From the NCBI RefSeq assembly GCF_040436345.1, contig NC_133221.1, positions 21,648,665 through 21,712,664 on the forward strand: 64,000 bases of DNA. The letters are read 5' to 3'. Numbering within the stretch: position 1 is the stretch's first letter; each line of letters begins with the position of its first letter. The notes under the pieces are model-generated. The model searched no databases, was not told the origin of the DNA, and saw only the letters and a program-made list of their open reading frames with translations. Below, in pieces: positions 12,439 through 24,900 of this stretch. The stretch is from Pagrus major. Taxonomy: Eukaryota; Chordata; Actinopteri; Spariformes; Sparidae. A program made the position numbers and the translations under genes.

Positions 12439-12976
12439 AGCTTCCAGTAAATATGTGGATCCATAGACAGAAGACCTGATGTGCCTCAGACATTATGAAT
12501 TTTGGAAATGCAATGCTAATAATTTGACTTTTTTTTAAATGAAAAGTACTGAATATTTATCTTTTTGACTCATGAGGAACATATACTAACTGTAATGGCT
12601 TCCCTCCAAATTGTTGCAGTTTTAGCAGGCTTGTCATTACAAACGCTAGAACTAAATTCTGTATTGAGTAGAAGAAATCTTAGCACTTTGCAAACTTTGG
12701 AAGGTCTTATTTCTAAGAATATGTGCCTTGAATGTATTTTGTTGGTATTGACATTTTTTCCATTTAAATTAAAATACTTTCAAAGTAAAATATTTAGATT
12801 AGCATATTTTCAATTATATATGTAATTTAACAGCATCAGGGCATTTAGTGAAAACCCACATCCAGTTAATTCTACTAAGCCTCTGTACTAATTCAGATTT
12901 CTACATGTATGTGTACATTTTTACGTTTAAGAGGTATCAGAATAATAAATTAGAAGTATAAACAAAGCTTGTTACA

Positions 12977-13545
12977 GTGTATCTATTAACACATCTTTAT
13001 AGGATCCTTAAAATTTCTAGATATTGTGTATTTAAAAACATTAGAAATACTTTTTTTGAGAACAAAAGCCTTCCTGTCTGTATTAAAAGAAAAAATACAT
13101 TTAGGGAAGGATGTTATCATTTAAAACAGTTGTTAATCTTTGAAAAATACAAAGTTAGAATCAATGTAAAAAGCCAATAGATGTGTGTCAGTTTTGGCGG
13201 TCAAACTATGGAATGGACTTAGTGATGAGTTGAAAGTGTGTAGCTCTCTGAGGAGTTTCAAAAAAGCCTTAAAATGTAAATAGACTAAGGATTATTATTT
13301 AAAATGATTACAATTTAAATGAACGATTTAAATTTTACAAGTAAAATGTATGTATTTATTTTTTAAATGTTTAAGTTAGGCTACCACTAATCTTCTAGGT
13401 TCTAGGTTATTTTATGGATGATATAGGATAGGCAAAATTAAACCTATTCCTTTTTCAGTTATTAAATGTAAGAAATTTGTGTAAAATATTTTTTGTTTCT
13501 TATAACATAATGTAACCGAAATAAAATTATTCATTCATTCAAATT
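12977..13545 (+). mobile_element. 5'-truncated LINE: end of reverse transcriptase ORF plus 3' tail
   Basis: Frame 13188-13283 reads SVLAVKLWNGLSDELK and then CSSLRSFKKALKCK before a stop. This is the recognisable C-terminal end of non-LTR retrotransposon ORF2 proteins (a 'KLWN-L' motif, then 'SFKK-LK'). Weaker upstream matches are in another frame, so at least one frameshift is present. The tail contains AATAAA (13520-13525) followed by ATTCATTCATTC, a usual LINE 3' end. It is absent from the equivalent place behind the first receptor copy, so it probably inserted after the duplication. Only a fragment is left and it cannot be active. Confidence 0.7.
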
Positions 13546-13589
13546 ATTAATATACATGTACAGCAGTTATACTATATGACAGTAAGAGT

Positions 13590-13755
13590 GATTCAATAAA
13601 GAAACATATAACGGAATGTGTGTTTTTATTTATTCATCCGTTTTTTTGAGGTTGCTGTAACACCAATGTCACCACATGATGGAACCACTTCACAGTGATG
13701 CTGTCTGCAGGCTACACTACAGTTCCATCACATACTTGTATGACTTAATCCTCCT
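13590..13755 (+). repeat. Flank block duplicated with the taste receptor (partner 2200-2340)
   Basis: GCTGTAACACCAATGTCACC..GATGG..CACAGTGATGCTG aligns with 2240-2300 downstream of the first receptor copy. Both blocks follow a CAATAAAG/AAATAAAG motif. It supports one segmental duplication covering gene plus 3' flank. Confidence 0.65.
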
Positions 13756-16700
13756 CTGTCAGTATGTAGCTTTTATGTTCACCAACATAAAAGCCAGATA
13801 ATAAACACACAGTTTTATTTACCCCTCCTTCTTCTTTAAGCCATATTCATTGCCTAAATAAATTAGACTGAAACGTATAGCCTAATTGAAACTGGATGAT
13901 GTGAATTAAAGCTTAAATAAGGGGAAAATCAGCTCAAATGAAGTCTCTGTTTGAAGAAGTACGAAGTGATGTTTAACTAACTTTTCAAGGTTTTATGCAG
14001 TTATCTGTGGGTTTTTCTCATTCCAGTGTTCTTCTGATACTTCTCAGAAAAATGTTCTTGTAAATTAAAAAATGATCTCTCGGCCAGATGTTGTGGACAT
14101 ACACCTCTGTGGTGATGGGTACCATTTGCTGTCAGCAAACTTAATTAAAAAATAGTTTACAGTACAGTGAAAACAGACATCTCTAGAGCAGGTTGCCCCA
14201 GTGGGAATCAAACCACCAACCCTATCTGCCCACCTGAACTTAACAATGTCCCAACTCACTGGGAAAACACAACAGCAACTATAATCTTCTTGTTCAGTCT
14301 TGGAACTTCATTAATTCTGTAATCAATTACATCTTCATAGAGAAACACAACCCTAATGCCAGTACTGACAATGATATGACAACATGTTTCATTTGGAGAC
14401 ATTACTTTTTTTTTTGTTTGTTTTTAAAGATGAAGCCCAGCGTACCTTTTGGTTGCTTTGACAGGTTGACTTCGTACTGACAAAATGAGTGATGAGTCAA
14501 CAACGCTGACCTGAGTACTGACGGTCGACCATTTTCTGTCTTCATTTGAAAGTCAAAGTTTCACGCCGTGACGCACAGCAAGGCCGGGGTGCCCCACAAA
14601 GTGAAACGGAAAGCGCCTTACCGCAGGGGGTATGTGACAATTCCAGAGGGTAAATTGCCATTTTGTTGTGGCTATTCAGTTTCCTGGCAAGGAGAAGGGG
14701 AGGATGGACCGTGAAACTAGGAACGAATTGGTAAATAGTGCCACTTAGCATGGCATATGGCGCGTTTGGAAAGCTGAACGCTGACACCAACAAATTGACG
14801 ATTTCATACCAATTTCAGAGTTACATTCGCCACACACGTTGCCACACAGAATTTTAGCGTGATCATTCATATGTGAGAAGTTCGAGACTTCCGCAGCATG
14901 GGACGATTAAAATAACTCCAACTGTTTAGAGTTACAGGGTGATAAGCACTTTAATCTTGAATTAGTCTAAATATTTTTAAAAAGCAGTAGTTGCTCCTGC
15001 AATAGCAAGGGCTAACATGCCTTGATTAATTTTATTTTACAGATTTGTTTATTATTATTATTTTGTTCAAGTCGAGTAAAGCAGCATTTCTGCTGAGGGG
15101 ACACATATTTCTGTTTCACAAAATATGGAGCGAGGAAAATTGGAGGAACGCCCCACGGCTTTTCACTTGTACCTTTCAATTTTCCACTTTGGTCAGATAA
15201 AGAGAAAACCCTGGGAAAACTTGGCCAGCATTTGGTCCTTCCTTTTGCGCCTGGAGCAAAAACAAAACGCACTTTAAGTAAAGGCCATTTGCGTTTGGTT
15301 GGCCATATGGGATTTGCCTTAAAATGTTCTTCTTTTGAATCAGAGTGCAGGTCCCTCGCCGGTCACTAAGACTGATGTTGACAGATCTGCTCTCATATTT
15401 CCCCGAACTTTAAAAAGTCTCCATTAGTCCGATGTCCGCATGTAATGATCAGTTATTAGATTAGAATCAAGCGCAATGTATTTGAAACACGTCTAAAACA
15501 CTGCTGGTCCTGTCTTTGAGAATATAGATGTAATTATTAACAGAGAGAATAGTTAATGACTCAATGAATTCATGTTTAAGTGGACATCTACTCACTGTCA
15601 ATACAGTTGGGTCTCTTTCAGCGATAACAATTAGTTGGAGTTAATTTTTAGTCCACGTGCTATTGTGTAACACTGTGGGTTTAATCTACAGAGGCTGACG
15701 TTGCGCGTAAAGACATGCATCTCACCAGTAGAACTTTATCTGCACTTCACATGTAAACAACAAGACATAGCAAATCATTTCCTCCAAGGTTTATTTTTAT
15801 ATGCTTTTAATCTCGAATCAAACGCTTCATTTCCACGTTGGTCATATGCCTGGTAACTGTTGTTTTACGCACGGCTAAATACTGTGCCTTAAAGGATGCT
15901 TGGTTATTCTCATTCAAATCTTGCTCAAGTGGTTCAGAGTAAATGGCAGATGTTTTGCAATTCAAGGCGCATCAATACCCATGCGCTTTAGTGTTTAACA
16001 ATGGCTCTCCTCTTTTGTTAGGCACTTGTGTCTTTGAGCTCAGAGCTCGACAAAGGCTTCATCCTCCAGCGAGTTATAAAGTTACTTTCCAGTCAGTTCA
16101 TTTCGGCCCTTGAGAAAACCTTAAGCGATGTTAATGTGCACCTCTCGTCTTTTCATGCGGTAACCCCGGCACACACAGGCATACAGCGGCCATTGTATCC
16201 CCAAACCAAAGTAAGAAGTCTTTAAATAACCCGAGGACCAGTCTATAGAAATTCATGATGCGATTTCTATTTGATGTTTGATCAGAGCTTCGTCAACAGG
16301 TCCGTCGCGTGGCTTTTCAGAAAATCCTGTTTATATTTCTAATATTTTTCCAGTGCACCTGTCCATGTACCTGCTCTTTTTACTGTGACCTTGTTACTCA
16401 CAATGAGCGTTTTGGTCACACCATTGCTGCCTCAGGTCCATCTGAATAGAAGGCGGTTCATCGATTTGCTCCGCTCATGGTGCGCCAAATTATGGCCCTG
16501 TGTTTGCATATTTTAACAGCGCTCTGCTGTGGCATGCAGACATGCTATAATCTGATAATGCATGCATTTGGCTACAATATATACTGACGAAATTAATTAA
16601 AACATTGGTCATTTTTTTAAATATTGCTCTGCAAAATACAATGACCTGCATCCTATAATGCCTATTTAATTATTATTTAGTATTTAAGTGTAGGTGATAA

Positions 16701-18593
16701 CATCGGAATGCATATGGTTATTTTTTTATATTCTAGCCAGTCATTGCAATAATGGAGTTTTTAATGTTGCTCAAACACAGTATTCTTTGTTATCTATTGT
16801 CATTCGTAAACATACTTGGTATTAACATATTGTATTCTTCAGAAGTAGCCTAAATGAAAGATGTAGATAACCTGCACTTCAGCTTCTATTATAGGCTACC
16901 CACCGTTTGGGTATAGGCCTAACCATTGGCTTGCAAATGTCTCAGTTTCCTTCTAAGAAGAAAATAGTTTATTGCAGTAATTGCATAATTGCTTCACTAA
17001 TTGTTGTTAACAAGTTCCCCAATAGTCCAATTATTACAGCAGCATTGTCAGGTCCCCGCCGGCAGGCATCCATGACAAAGGTCCGCAAGGGTTAATGAAT
17101 GACCTGGGGCTGAAAAGTGAAAGTGGAGCGAGAGCCCGAGCCCTTTTATAAACATACACTTAACTTGTCATTTAATGGCACTTGCATTATTATGTCCACT
17201 CGGGAAACAAGTTTCTCGTTGCGCTATTCTTATGGATAGATGATGACATAACGACTTTTGTGAGGAGTGAGGAGGTATTGGAAGGAAACAGTGTTTCAAA
17301 CCTGGCTGCATTCCCTCACTGCAGACCAGTTGTTATTTAAAAAAAAACCCACATAAAAAACACCAACCCCTCCTTTCATTTTGCAAATCTGAGTTCCCGT
17401 TTTTGACCCCAGACAGGAAACACTAATTGAAATTATACCGAATAATCAGCGGTGAAATCTCTACACCGTGGCGCAGAATAACAAGACAGGCGACAGTTGT
17501 GATGCCACGGCTCCATGCTGAAATCAACGCTCCACGGTCTTGTGTTAAAACCAAGCGTGAAAAAGCAGATAATGTGGCGTCCAGGGAGGACAAAAGCTCA
17601 CTTACATCGGAGCACCTCGGCCAAATTTCATACCAATTAAATGCTTCAGTATATAACACCACAATTGCGGTCGGCAAGTTTTCGGTACATTTTACGCAAT
17701 TAGTGTCCTCTGACACAAACCTGACATGCCTATGCTTCTATTGTCTCTTTGAATTATCAGCTGCCACGTGAAACTGTGATTTAGTTGCGAAAGGCCAATT
17801 CATCTCGTTTTAACAGCGGGAAAATGCATCGATTGTAGACCTATGATATGCAGTTAATAAACGAAATTACCGTGCTCAGTAGGTTTCAGCATACAGATAG
17901 TGCAGTTTGAGCTACAGTATTTAAAAACAAAATCTGTTAGCGCCTTTGTGGCAATCAACATAGATTTGCTAATTTAAAAAATTTGATAAAAGTTCACATG
18001 AAGCAGCAGATTGTACAGAAAGTCTGGTTTATCTTGTCAAAACGGAATGAAGAGAAGAGTGGTTCACTTTAGAAGTGGAGGGACTCTTTTGATGCCCACA
18101 CGTTTGTGGTCACAAAGCAGACGTAAAGAAAAGATCAATGGCGCACTATCCACTATAAACTGGCCTCTTTTGACGCGCGCTCTCCACAGACTGAATACAG
18201 ATGCCCCTCCTTTACCCGGACCCTCAGTCGCTTTAACACACGCATTGTATACTGGATCAGGCAAGAAGACCTGGGCAGTTTAAGAAAGCTTTTCTCAGTG
18301 TTGTCGCGTGTCTTTCAAAACGCTCCATCTTTACCAACTTTCTTTAGTTCTGGATATTCTCAAGTAACCCCAAATATCTAAATAACTAAATACAATGGAC
18401 ACCTTCACCTTTATAACGACACTCCCAAGGCCTAGCATTCCAAATCTGAATATTATTTTATATTTATTTACTTTATTTTATTTTAACCTTTTTTTTAACC
18501 AGGATGGGTCCCACTGAGATTAAAAATCTCTTTTTCAAGGGAGCTCTGACCAAGACAGGCAGCAGCACAAAAAAATATAGACTTACTAAAGAA

Positions 18594-19102
18594 CAGTTGT
18601 GGAAGAAGTACTCAGATCTTTCTATTTAGTAAAAGTAGCAGTACGATAGTGTATCTGTTACAAGTTAGAGTCCTGCATTCAAAAATTTACTTCAGTTAAT
18701 GTATGTAAGTATTAGCATCAAAATATAGTTCAAGTATACCAAAAGTGCTAATATGGTGCATTTCTGAATAATATCTGTTTGAACACTATAATTTGTGACA
18801 CGTCATTGTGTAAGCAGTGTTGCATTTGATAAAGTGGGGGTGAATTTCAACTACTATATATTCTGTCAAGTAGTTTAATCCATAACAATCCATCATAATT
18901 TATTGGTTGATTGGTATTTTGTATTGCCACATAACTAAATTTGTCAAATCAATGTAGTGGAGTAACAAATGCAATATTGGCGTCCAAAATATAGTGGAGT
19001 AAAAGTGTAAAGTAGCATAAAATAGAAAGTACAAGTACCTCAACATTTTAGTATATGTAGTATAATATTTGAGTAAATGCATTTAGTTACTTTCCACCAC
19101 TG
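18594..19102. mobile_element. Non-autonomous hAT-like element ('CAGTGGTGGAA' type)
   Basis: The left end CAGTTGTGGAAGAAGTACTC and the right end, read on the other strand as CAGTGGTGGAAAGTAACTAA, are the characteristic ends of a very common fish non-autonomous DNA transposon. The interior (GTTACAAGTTAGAGTCCTGC, AGTACAAGTACCTCAA) also fits, and there is no coding capacity. The expected 8-bp target duplication is not clear (CTAAAGAA versus CTGCAAAC), so the copy is old. A broken relative lies at 61140-62022. Confidence 0.72.
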
Positions 19103-20158
19103 CTGCAAACCATACCTATAGCTTTAATTCCCCCCATTTAGTATTTTCAGATGGTCTGTGAGCACAAGATGCGCAGTGGACTGCAGTGCGCCTATAGTCA
19201 ATACATTGTTTCAGCTGGTCTGACTTTCCCAAGCCTTCGCCCTTTTCAGGGAGCAGTGTGGAAAATCGGGAGGCGAGGGACCGAGGACAAGGGGCGGCCC
19301 GCGATTCTCCTCGGTGCCTCACCGCGCCTGGTATGAAGACAAAAACTGGTGACGCACAATAGCCAAAGAATCCTAAAGTGTTAACAGTTTTTTAAAATCT
19401 GGTATTCTTTTCGTGCGTTACATGTTTGTTTGTTGATGTGTATAAACATACGCGTAGCTGCACCTTATGCCTAAAAAAAGTAGGCTAGCTGTTGGTCTGA
19501 CTATTTGCAGGTGTAACACTTTTACAACAAGTGGCCACCAGAAAATCGAAATGTTGTGGGGACACGCAGGGAATTACCACGGTGCTGCCTTCGAACTGGT
19601 GGCGTGAAACTCACATATAAAAGATTGAATACAGGAGTGAATAGTGCCCACACCATCCTCACTAAGCAGAACCATTATGATTAGCCATTATGTGTATCAT
19701 TTTTACGCTTCTCTTTAGTTTTTTGCCCCACACGTTGTTTCTTGGGTATCTGTACTTAATACAACCATTACGCAGTAGGCCATGTATTGTACCTGATTTA
19801 TGGCCTGTGTATGTCTTGTGCTGTAGATAGATTTTCATAACGTATTTAACAGATATACATATATAAACTCTGTCTGATTATTCCTCTGCATTCTGAAGGC
19901 CCTGCATATCTTAACAGTAAGTTGATGAAAACAGATTCAGACAAAACTTACAGTTGAGCGGATTTGTAATAAAAATCGAATATGGGTAGAAATGACAAAA
20001 CATTCAACCATTTTAAATATATTTATAAACAGCATAACATTTTTCAGTGGCGCGTCTAAGCATTTGGCTGTTTTGGCTGTCAAACAACGCCAGTGTTGCT
20101 CACTTGAGCGCAAGAGACAGGCGGGACTGTCTGCATTGAGATGTTAAGTGGGTGTCTC

Positions 20159-20167
20159 TATATAAAT
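20159..20167 (+). promoter_or_regulatory. her3: TATA box of her3
   Basis: TATATAAAT lies 76 bases before the her3 ATG, so transcription should start near 20190 and give a 5' leader of about 50 bases. Compact TATA promoters are usual for her/hes genes. Confidence 0.7.
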
Positions 20168-20242
20168 CCACTCAGGGTGACCTCCTTCATTCGTGCGCCA
20201 GAGAGGGAAAGAGATTAACTTCAAGGAAACCAGACAAACAGA

Positions 20243-21339
20243 ATGGTGGCATCGACAGACTGCGCAGAAAAGTCCAAACCCGTCGCTGGAAACAAGGTAT
20301 ATAGAGTAACTTATTAGGAGGAACTGGATGTAACCATAGGAGATTTAAAAACAACAAATAAATGACTCGTTTGTTTGATGCAGTGTTAATTTTACCCGCC
20401 TTTTCTTTACAGGTGTCTAAACCACTCATGGAAAAGAAACGAAGAGCTCGCATAAACAAATGTTTGGACCAGTTGAAATCACTTCTGGAGAGCTACTACA
20501 GCACTAGTGTAAGTATGCGGGCACCTTCTTTAAAACTTAAAACACGATTTATTTATTTTTTTACCTCAGGACAGATTTAATGCAATTGATGCTTAAGTGA
20601 TAATCATTTGCTTGAGTAATAATTATTTGATGTTATTTCTTTCCTCAGATTCGAAAGCGCAAACTGGAAAAGGCCGATATCTTGGAGCTCACTGTGAAAC
20701 ATCTAAGGAACCTCCAAAAGATTCAGAGCTGTGAGTCATAATCTCACATCTTATAATAGACCAAGCCGTATATAAAAATACTCGGCTGATTAAACGTGAA
20801 TTTATGGATGCTTCAAGTCTGCGTGTTTCTCACCTTATGATGTCTTTCCATTGCTTTCAGGCACTGCCACTGCTTCCGAGTTTCCTGATTACCAAACTGG
20901 CTTCCGCAGTTGCCTGGCAAACGTCAACCAATACCTCATGATGGCAGACAACTTGAACGGGAGCGACCGCTGGATGTTATCGCAACTTTCCAGTAAACTC
21001 TGCCGCTCCAGGGGACGGGAGGAAGTCTTCAGCACCATGGACAGCGGCCTGGGCCAAGCTGAGACACAGGAGGAGGTGCGGAGACTTCTTCCATCTGCAG
21101 CTGGCCCTGAGGAGAGAAAATCAGCTAAATCTAAATCTGTGAAACGCGACAGCGCAGTCACATCTCCTTCTTTACCGAGTGAAGACGCACGACAGCCATC
21201 TGGACACAAACAGGCTTCCCTTGTTGTGGCGCCCACACAAAACACTCATGAAAAAAGTCCAAGTCACAAGAAGTTTCACTCTGTCAGTCACAGGAATGAA
21301 GTTGCAAACACTCAGCAGCACATGTGGCGGCCTTGGTAG
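20243..21339 (+). CDS. her3: bHLH-Orange transcriptional repressor Her3 (Hes3 orthologue)
   Basis: Exons 20243-20296, 20413-20508, 20649-20730 and 20861-21339 join with correct GT/AG borders and phases into 236 residues, the four-exon layout of hairy/E(spl) genes. The bHLH domain spans about residues 19-76. Its basic part, KPLMEKKRRARINKCL, has the proline typical of the family. An Orange-like region follows (about 85-125, FPDYQTGFRSCLANVNQYL), and the protein ends in WRPW, the Groucho/TLE corepressor tetrapeptide. Family knowledge: such proteins are nuclear dimers binding N-box/E-box type sites. Zebrafish her3 acts in neural plate patterning and is repressed by Notch signalling. The start is the first ATG after the TATA box and gives the N-terminus MVASTDCAEKSKPVAG. 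AATAAA at 21431-21436 gives a short 3' UTR. The neighbouring gpr153 matches human HES3-GPR153 synteny. Confidence 0.95.
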
Positions 21340-21430
21340 AGGCACAGTTGTCATAGCTTGATTAAATGTTTATAATTGCACTGTATAGATTTACACAATA
21401 TGCTATAAATTGTATATGTTTTATTTTCTT

Positions 21431-21436
21431 AATAAA
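21431..21436 (+). terminator. her3: Polyadenylation signal of her3
   Basis: AATAAA lies 92 bases after the stop codon and is the first canonical hexamer downstream of the gene. It would end the transcript near 21450-21460. Confidence 0.65.
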
Positions 21437-21459
21437 ATTGGTGAAAGAACGAATACGTT

Positions 21460-23833
21460 GTCTCTTTTATTAAGCTGCATATACATCTTAACCTTCAACT
21501 TACGTGGAAAGGGTCGTTTCTTACAACATGTGATTTATAGCAATTGGTGGTTGATCTTAATGATTTTTCGACATAATTTCGGTAAAAAGAGGGAGATGGT
21601 GGGTGAAAACATGATTGATTGTTGGGTAGCTGCGATGTAGGCCTGAGAAGCTATCTTGATTTCGTGCTTATATCTGTCAAAGTGAAAGAAAATGACATGA
21701 GAAGACTTCTGAGTCTGGCATTTTGGTATTATGTACGCCCAGCAGGTGCGGGCATGGAAAGAAAATCTGTCTATATATCTATATAATTTTGTGTTAAAGA
21801 TTTGGTTAGTTGATTACATAAACTCTATAATTTGTGGGGTTGACATAGGGAAAAGAAAAAGATCCAGGAGAGTGGGGGTTGACTATAGTTTCCTCCATTC
21901 TTCTCTGGTTTCACGCATAAGTACCGCAACAGTAGCGGGCAAATCAGATGCTTGTCGGACAGCACAACAATTTTCTGCTATAAGCTACTGATTACACGCC
22001 ATGCTCTGTTCTCTGTCTTCTCTGGTAGGTATTGGAGACGGTGAGGCTATAATTTCAGAAAAGTTGTGAAAGTAAACATTTCTGCTCAAGGTTGAAATTG
22101 AATTTCTGTCAGTTTAATAGATACCAGCTTTTCTGAAACATCATTTAGATTTGCTCCACACCTACAGTGTCAGAAGTAACCCTTTTCATTATGTCCCCGA
22201 GGACTGTTTATTACTCCCTGGAGTGCAAGACCCAATTCTTAAAATAACTTTAATCTCCATTAATCCTTCCTCTGCTTTTTTAAATTAAACAAAATACATA
22301 TATTCACCCACAGCAAACTAATCTCCAATGTCTCATCTGAAAATGGCTAACTTACTGAAAATGACATGACAAATTGGAGTAGGAGGGTCAGCTTTCTTGT
22401 ACTTTTTAGTAAACAGAATACAGTATAACATGCAACTTGCATGCAACAAAAGTAATTGCAATTGTATAGGCCATATGCCCAAGACAGCAAACCTGTGTGT
22501 CATTCAGCTCCTTTACAGTGCCCCATAGTTTTCTTCCGCTGCTTTGGCAGGGATGTCATAAAGTGTCTCTAAGGAGCAGCGCAGGAAAGGATGGCACCTT
22601 ACAGCGAGGAGAATCGCTGAAACGCCCACAGCTCTTTCAGGGTGGTACATGCTGAAAAGACACTGCTGCCCCATGGAAGAGGGGTGATCCTGCGCAACAC
22701 AAAACAGTACACACTGCCTGGTTCAACGTTTTTTACCCTCAAAAATAACAACTAAACTCAGCTCCAGACACCCTTCTGGCAAGTATTTGTTATTCCAGCT
22801 TTTTGTTTCATTTGCCCAGCTCATAAATCCCGTCTATAAATCTTCTAAACACTCTCTCCCCACAAAGTCAGAGCTGCTCTTTGATGAGACCAACAGAAGC
22901 CCACGGCACAAGAAAAGTTTGTTTTATCCAAGAAAGGAAATGCCACGTGACTTCCACACTGAATGCCCTTAAACTTTTTCTGAGAATTTCTATGAACTCT
23001 TCTCGGCATTGTTTAAGTAACCTAGTTTGGTTTGGCACTATAATAGCGACGTATATTAGAGCTGAGAACCGAAGGGAGAGAGAGAATGCGTTATTAGCAT
23101 TAGACTGGACCCAGTCAAGCGCTCTTAAGAGAGCAGACGTAGATGAAGTGCGCTGCAGAGCCCTCCGGTCCCTGCTCATTTTGCTGGTAAATATGTCCTT
23201 GCTAGGACAGGTTGAGCACAAGTGTCGAGTATTGCCTGCCGCATGCAGTGTTATCACTTGATGGCTTGTGCAATTGAAACATACAGTATGTGACTCACAC
23301 AAATTAAGCGTGAAGCTTATACAATAGAGCTGGCTTTGGTTGCAGGCTGTGTACAGCTAGACCTACAGCACACCGTGGAATTACCTTTTGGCACGTCAAA
23401 AGAGCCGTGTCCATGCTCACTGTTGCGAGCAACTCAGGCATCGGACAGCTCCGACCTCTCCACAAAGCTGGGACCAGGGGCTGCAGAGCAGAATCAGCTG
23501 ATTAGAAACCTGCATCAGATAAAAAAAAATAAAAATAAAAAAAGTGCTCTTAGTTTAAACGTGACCATTTCTTTTAGGCAGAACTGAATATGTTTTATTT
23601 AGTTTTGAGAGTAATTTGCCTCGCATAACTAAAAGAAGAATAGACCACCTAATTGCATTTGTTTATTTAAAGTATATGGTTTAATGAGCCTATTGTCATT
23701 CAAGGCTGCGCACACCTTTAAGTAGTTGTGTATGACAGTTAGCAGTATTCTCAGTTACACAGACAACAATGTTAGTTCAGGAGTGACAGTGAAAAGGCAA
23801 TGCAGCTCCTGTCAGGATGAAAATGTTTCACTT
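21460..23833. other. Intergenic region between her3 and tRNA-iMet
   Basis: I see no gene or strong repeat. Both strands of 22868-23302 contain open frames of 126-144 codons, but they overlap each other and show no domain, signal peptide or clear splice context, so I do not call them. Confidence 0.5.
23820..23823 (-). terminator. RNA polymerase III terminator of tRNA-iMet
   Basis: AAAA on the plus strand is a T4 run on the transcribed sense, starting 10 bases beyond the tRNA 3' end. This is enough to end vertebrate Pol III transcription. Confidence 0.6.
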
Positions 23834-23905
23834 TAGCAGAGGATGGTTTCGATCCATCGACCTCTGGGTTATGGGCCCAGCACGCTTCCGCTGCGCCACT
23901 CTGCT
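23834..23905 (-). tRNA. Initiator tRNA-Met (CAU anticodon)
   Basis: The minus strand reads AGCAGAGTGGCGCAGCGGAA onward and gives 72 nt that fold as a cloverleaf with the anticodon CAT in GGGCCCATAACCC. Initiator marks are visible: the A1-U72 end pair of the acceptor stem, the three G-C pairs at the base of the anticodon stem (GGG..CCC), and A54/A60 in the T loop region (GGATCGAAACC). As far as I recall the human sequence it is identical over its length. The A box (TGGCGCAGCGG) and B box (GGATCGAAACC) are intact, so it should be transcribed by Pol III. Confidence 0.96.
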
Positions 23906-24509
23906 ACGTATATGACTCACTTAAAATACAGAATTCACACTTGAACACGGCCCCGTAAAGTTAGACGTGTCATGTGTCCTATTTTCATCGAGTCACATCA
24001 GCATAAAAGACCATCTCTTCGGCAAGACACACATGGAGACGGGTCGAGCGTTGTTGCTTCGTGTTTTTTAAGCAATAAAAAAGGTACAATAATCCTTAGA
24101 GATGTTTGTTATGGGATGAAGACAAATTCATTCAAACGAAGTTAACCTAGGGCGAAGTAGACGCCGTTGTCTTAAGCACAAGCAGTTCTTACCGGTGTAT
24201 CTCATATGCCAAAACTAGCGTATGTATGACATGTGGCTAACTGGCTAAACGCACACTTCTTTAGCATGTTAGCTAATACACCTGGGCGAGTTAACGTTAC
24301 CAACATCACAGCGTCACCTGAATAAATGCACTGAATAATGACGCTGACCTTAATTGAACTTAATAAAGATAAACATAACATAATACAAAACAGTGTACCT
24401 CAGTGTAGAAGGGAAGTAGCGAAATTAAACTCAGTAACAAGCTAGCTACTTACTGTTTTTTTTTACTAGCTACGTACTTGTGAAAGGATGAAACAGGTGA
24501 GACATGTTT

Positions 24510-24523
24510 GTCACCATAGCAAC
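24510..24523. promoter_or_regulatory. X-box (RFX-binding) motif
   Basis: GTCACCATAGCAAC matches the RFX X-box consensus GTNRCCATRGYAAC at every position. In vertebrates such sites sit in promoters of genes for ciliary proteins, usually within a few hundred bases of the transcription start. No ciliary gene is recognisable next to it. Confidence 0.5.
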
Positions 24524-24785
24524 CGCCTCGTTGACGGCTACTGACAGACTTTTCCTTTGTGAAATCATGATGGGAAACATTTCAGTCTAAAGTTTTACCA
24601 TAAACTTTTAACATAATGTTTAAAGCTACCCTCCACACACGCATTAACACATCCTTAAAACTTGTTTAATATGCTTCTAACTTGTTTTTTGCAGAAAAGG
24701 TATAATTTCCACATTACCAAATTAAAATTGCACCTATTCCTTCTACCTCATTTAAATGTCTACAATATATGAATATGGAAATATT

Positions 24786-24900
24786 TTTAAGTTTACCTGC
24801 TGAACACAAGATGTCTCCTTTCTTCACTGCAAAGTCCATCCTCTTCCATTCATTCAAGTTTCCACGATACTTGTCGGCTATACATGTATGCTGAATATAG
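24786..24900 (-). other. Candidate orphan exon, unknown gene
   Basis: On the minus strand a pyrimidine-rich acceptor (TTCTGGCTTTTACGACTACAG) is followed by an open stretch encoding YIQHTCIADKYRGN and then EWKRMDFAVKKGDILCSAG, ending at a donor (GCAG/GTAAAC). An ATG in a good start context (AGGATGG) lies inside, so this could be a first coding exon. I recognise no family and found no partner exon. It could equally be a chance open frame of about 38 codons with fortuitous splice sites. Confidence 0.25.

Larger units (their letters stand above)
12439..20242. other. Intergenic region between taste receptor and her3
   Basis: No supported gene lies here. The first ~500 bases are probably 3' UTR of the receptor, with AATAAA at 12944-12949. 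A LINE fragment (12977-13545), the duplicated flank block (13590-13755) and a hAT-like element (18594-19102) are described separately. From about 14.4 to 18.4 kb the sequence is fairly GC-balanced and poor in repeats. It could hold regulatory elements of her3, but I cannot show conservation from one sequence. Confidence 0.55.

Noticed and set aside
16028..18283. Several open frames of 60-114 codons upstream of her3 (e.g. 17427-17771)
   Set aside because: No recognisable domain and no partner exons; overlapping open frames occur on the opposite strand. Chance ORFs in GC-balanced DNA.
22868..23302. Overlapping open frames of 144 (minus) and 126 (plus) codons
   Set aside because: Mutually overlapping on both strands, cysteine- and serine-rich without family resemblance, no splice or promoter context.
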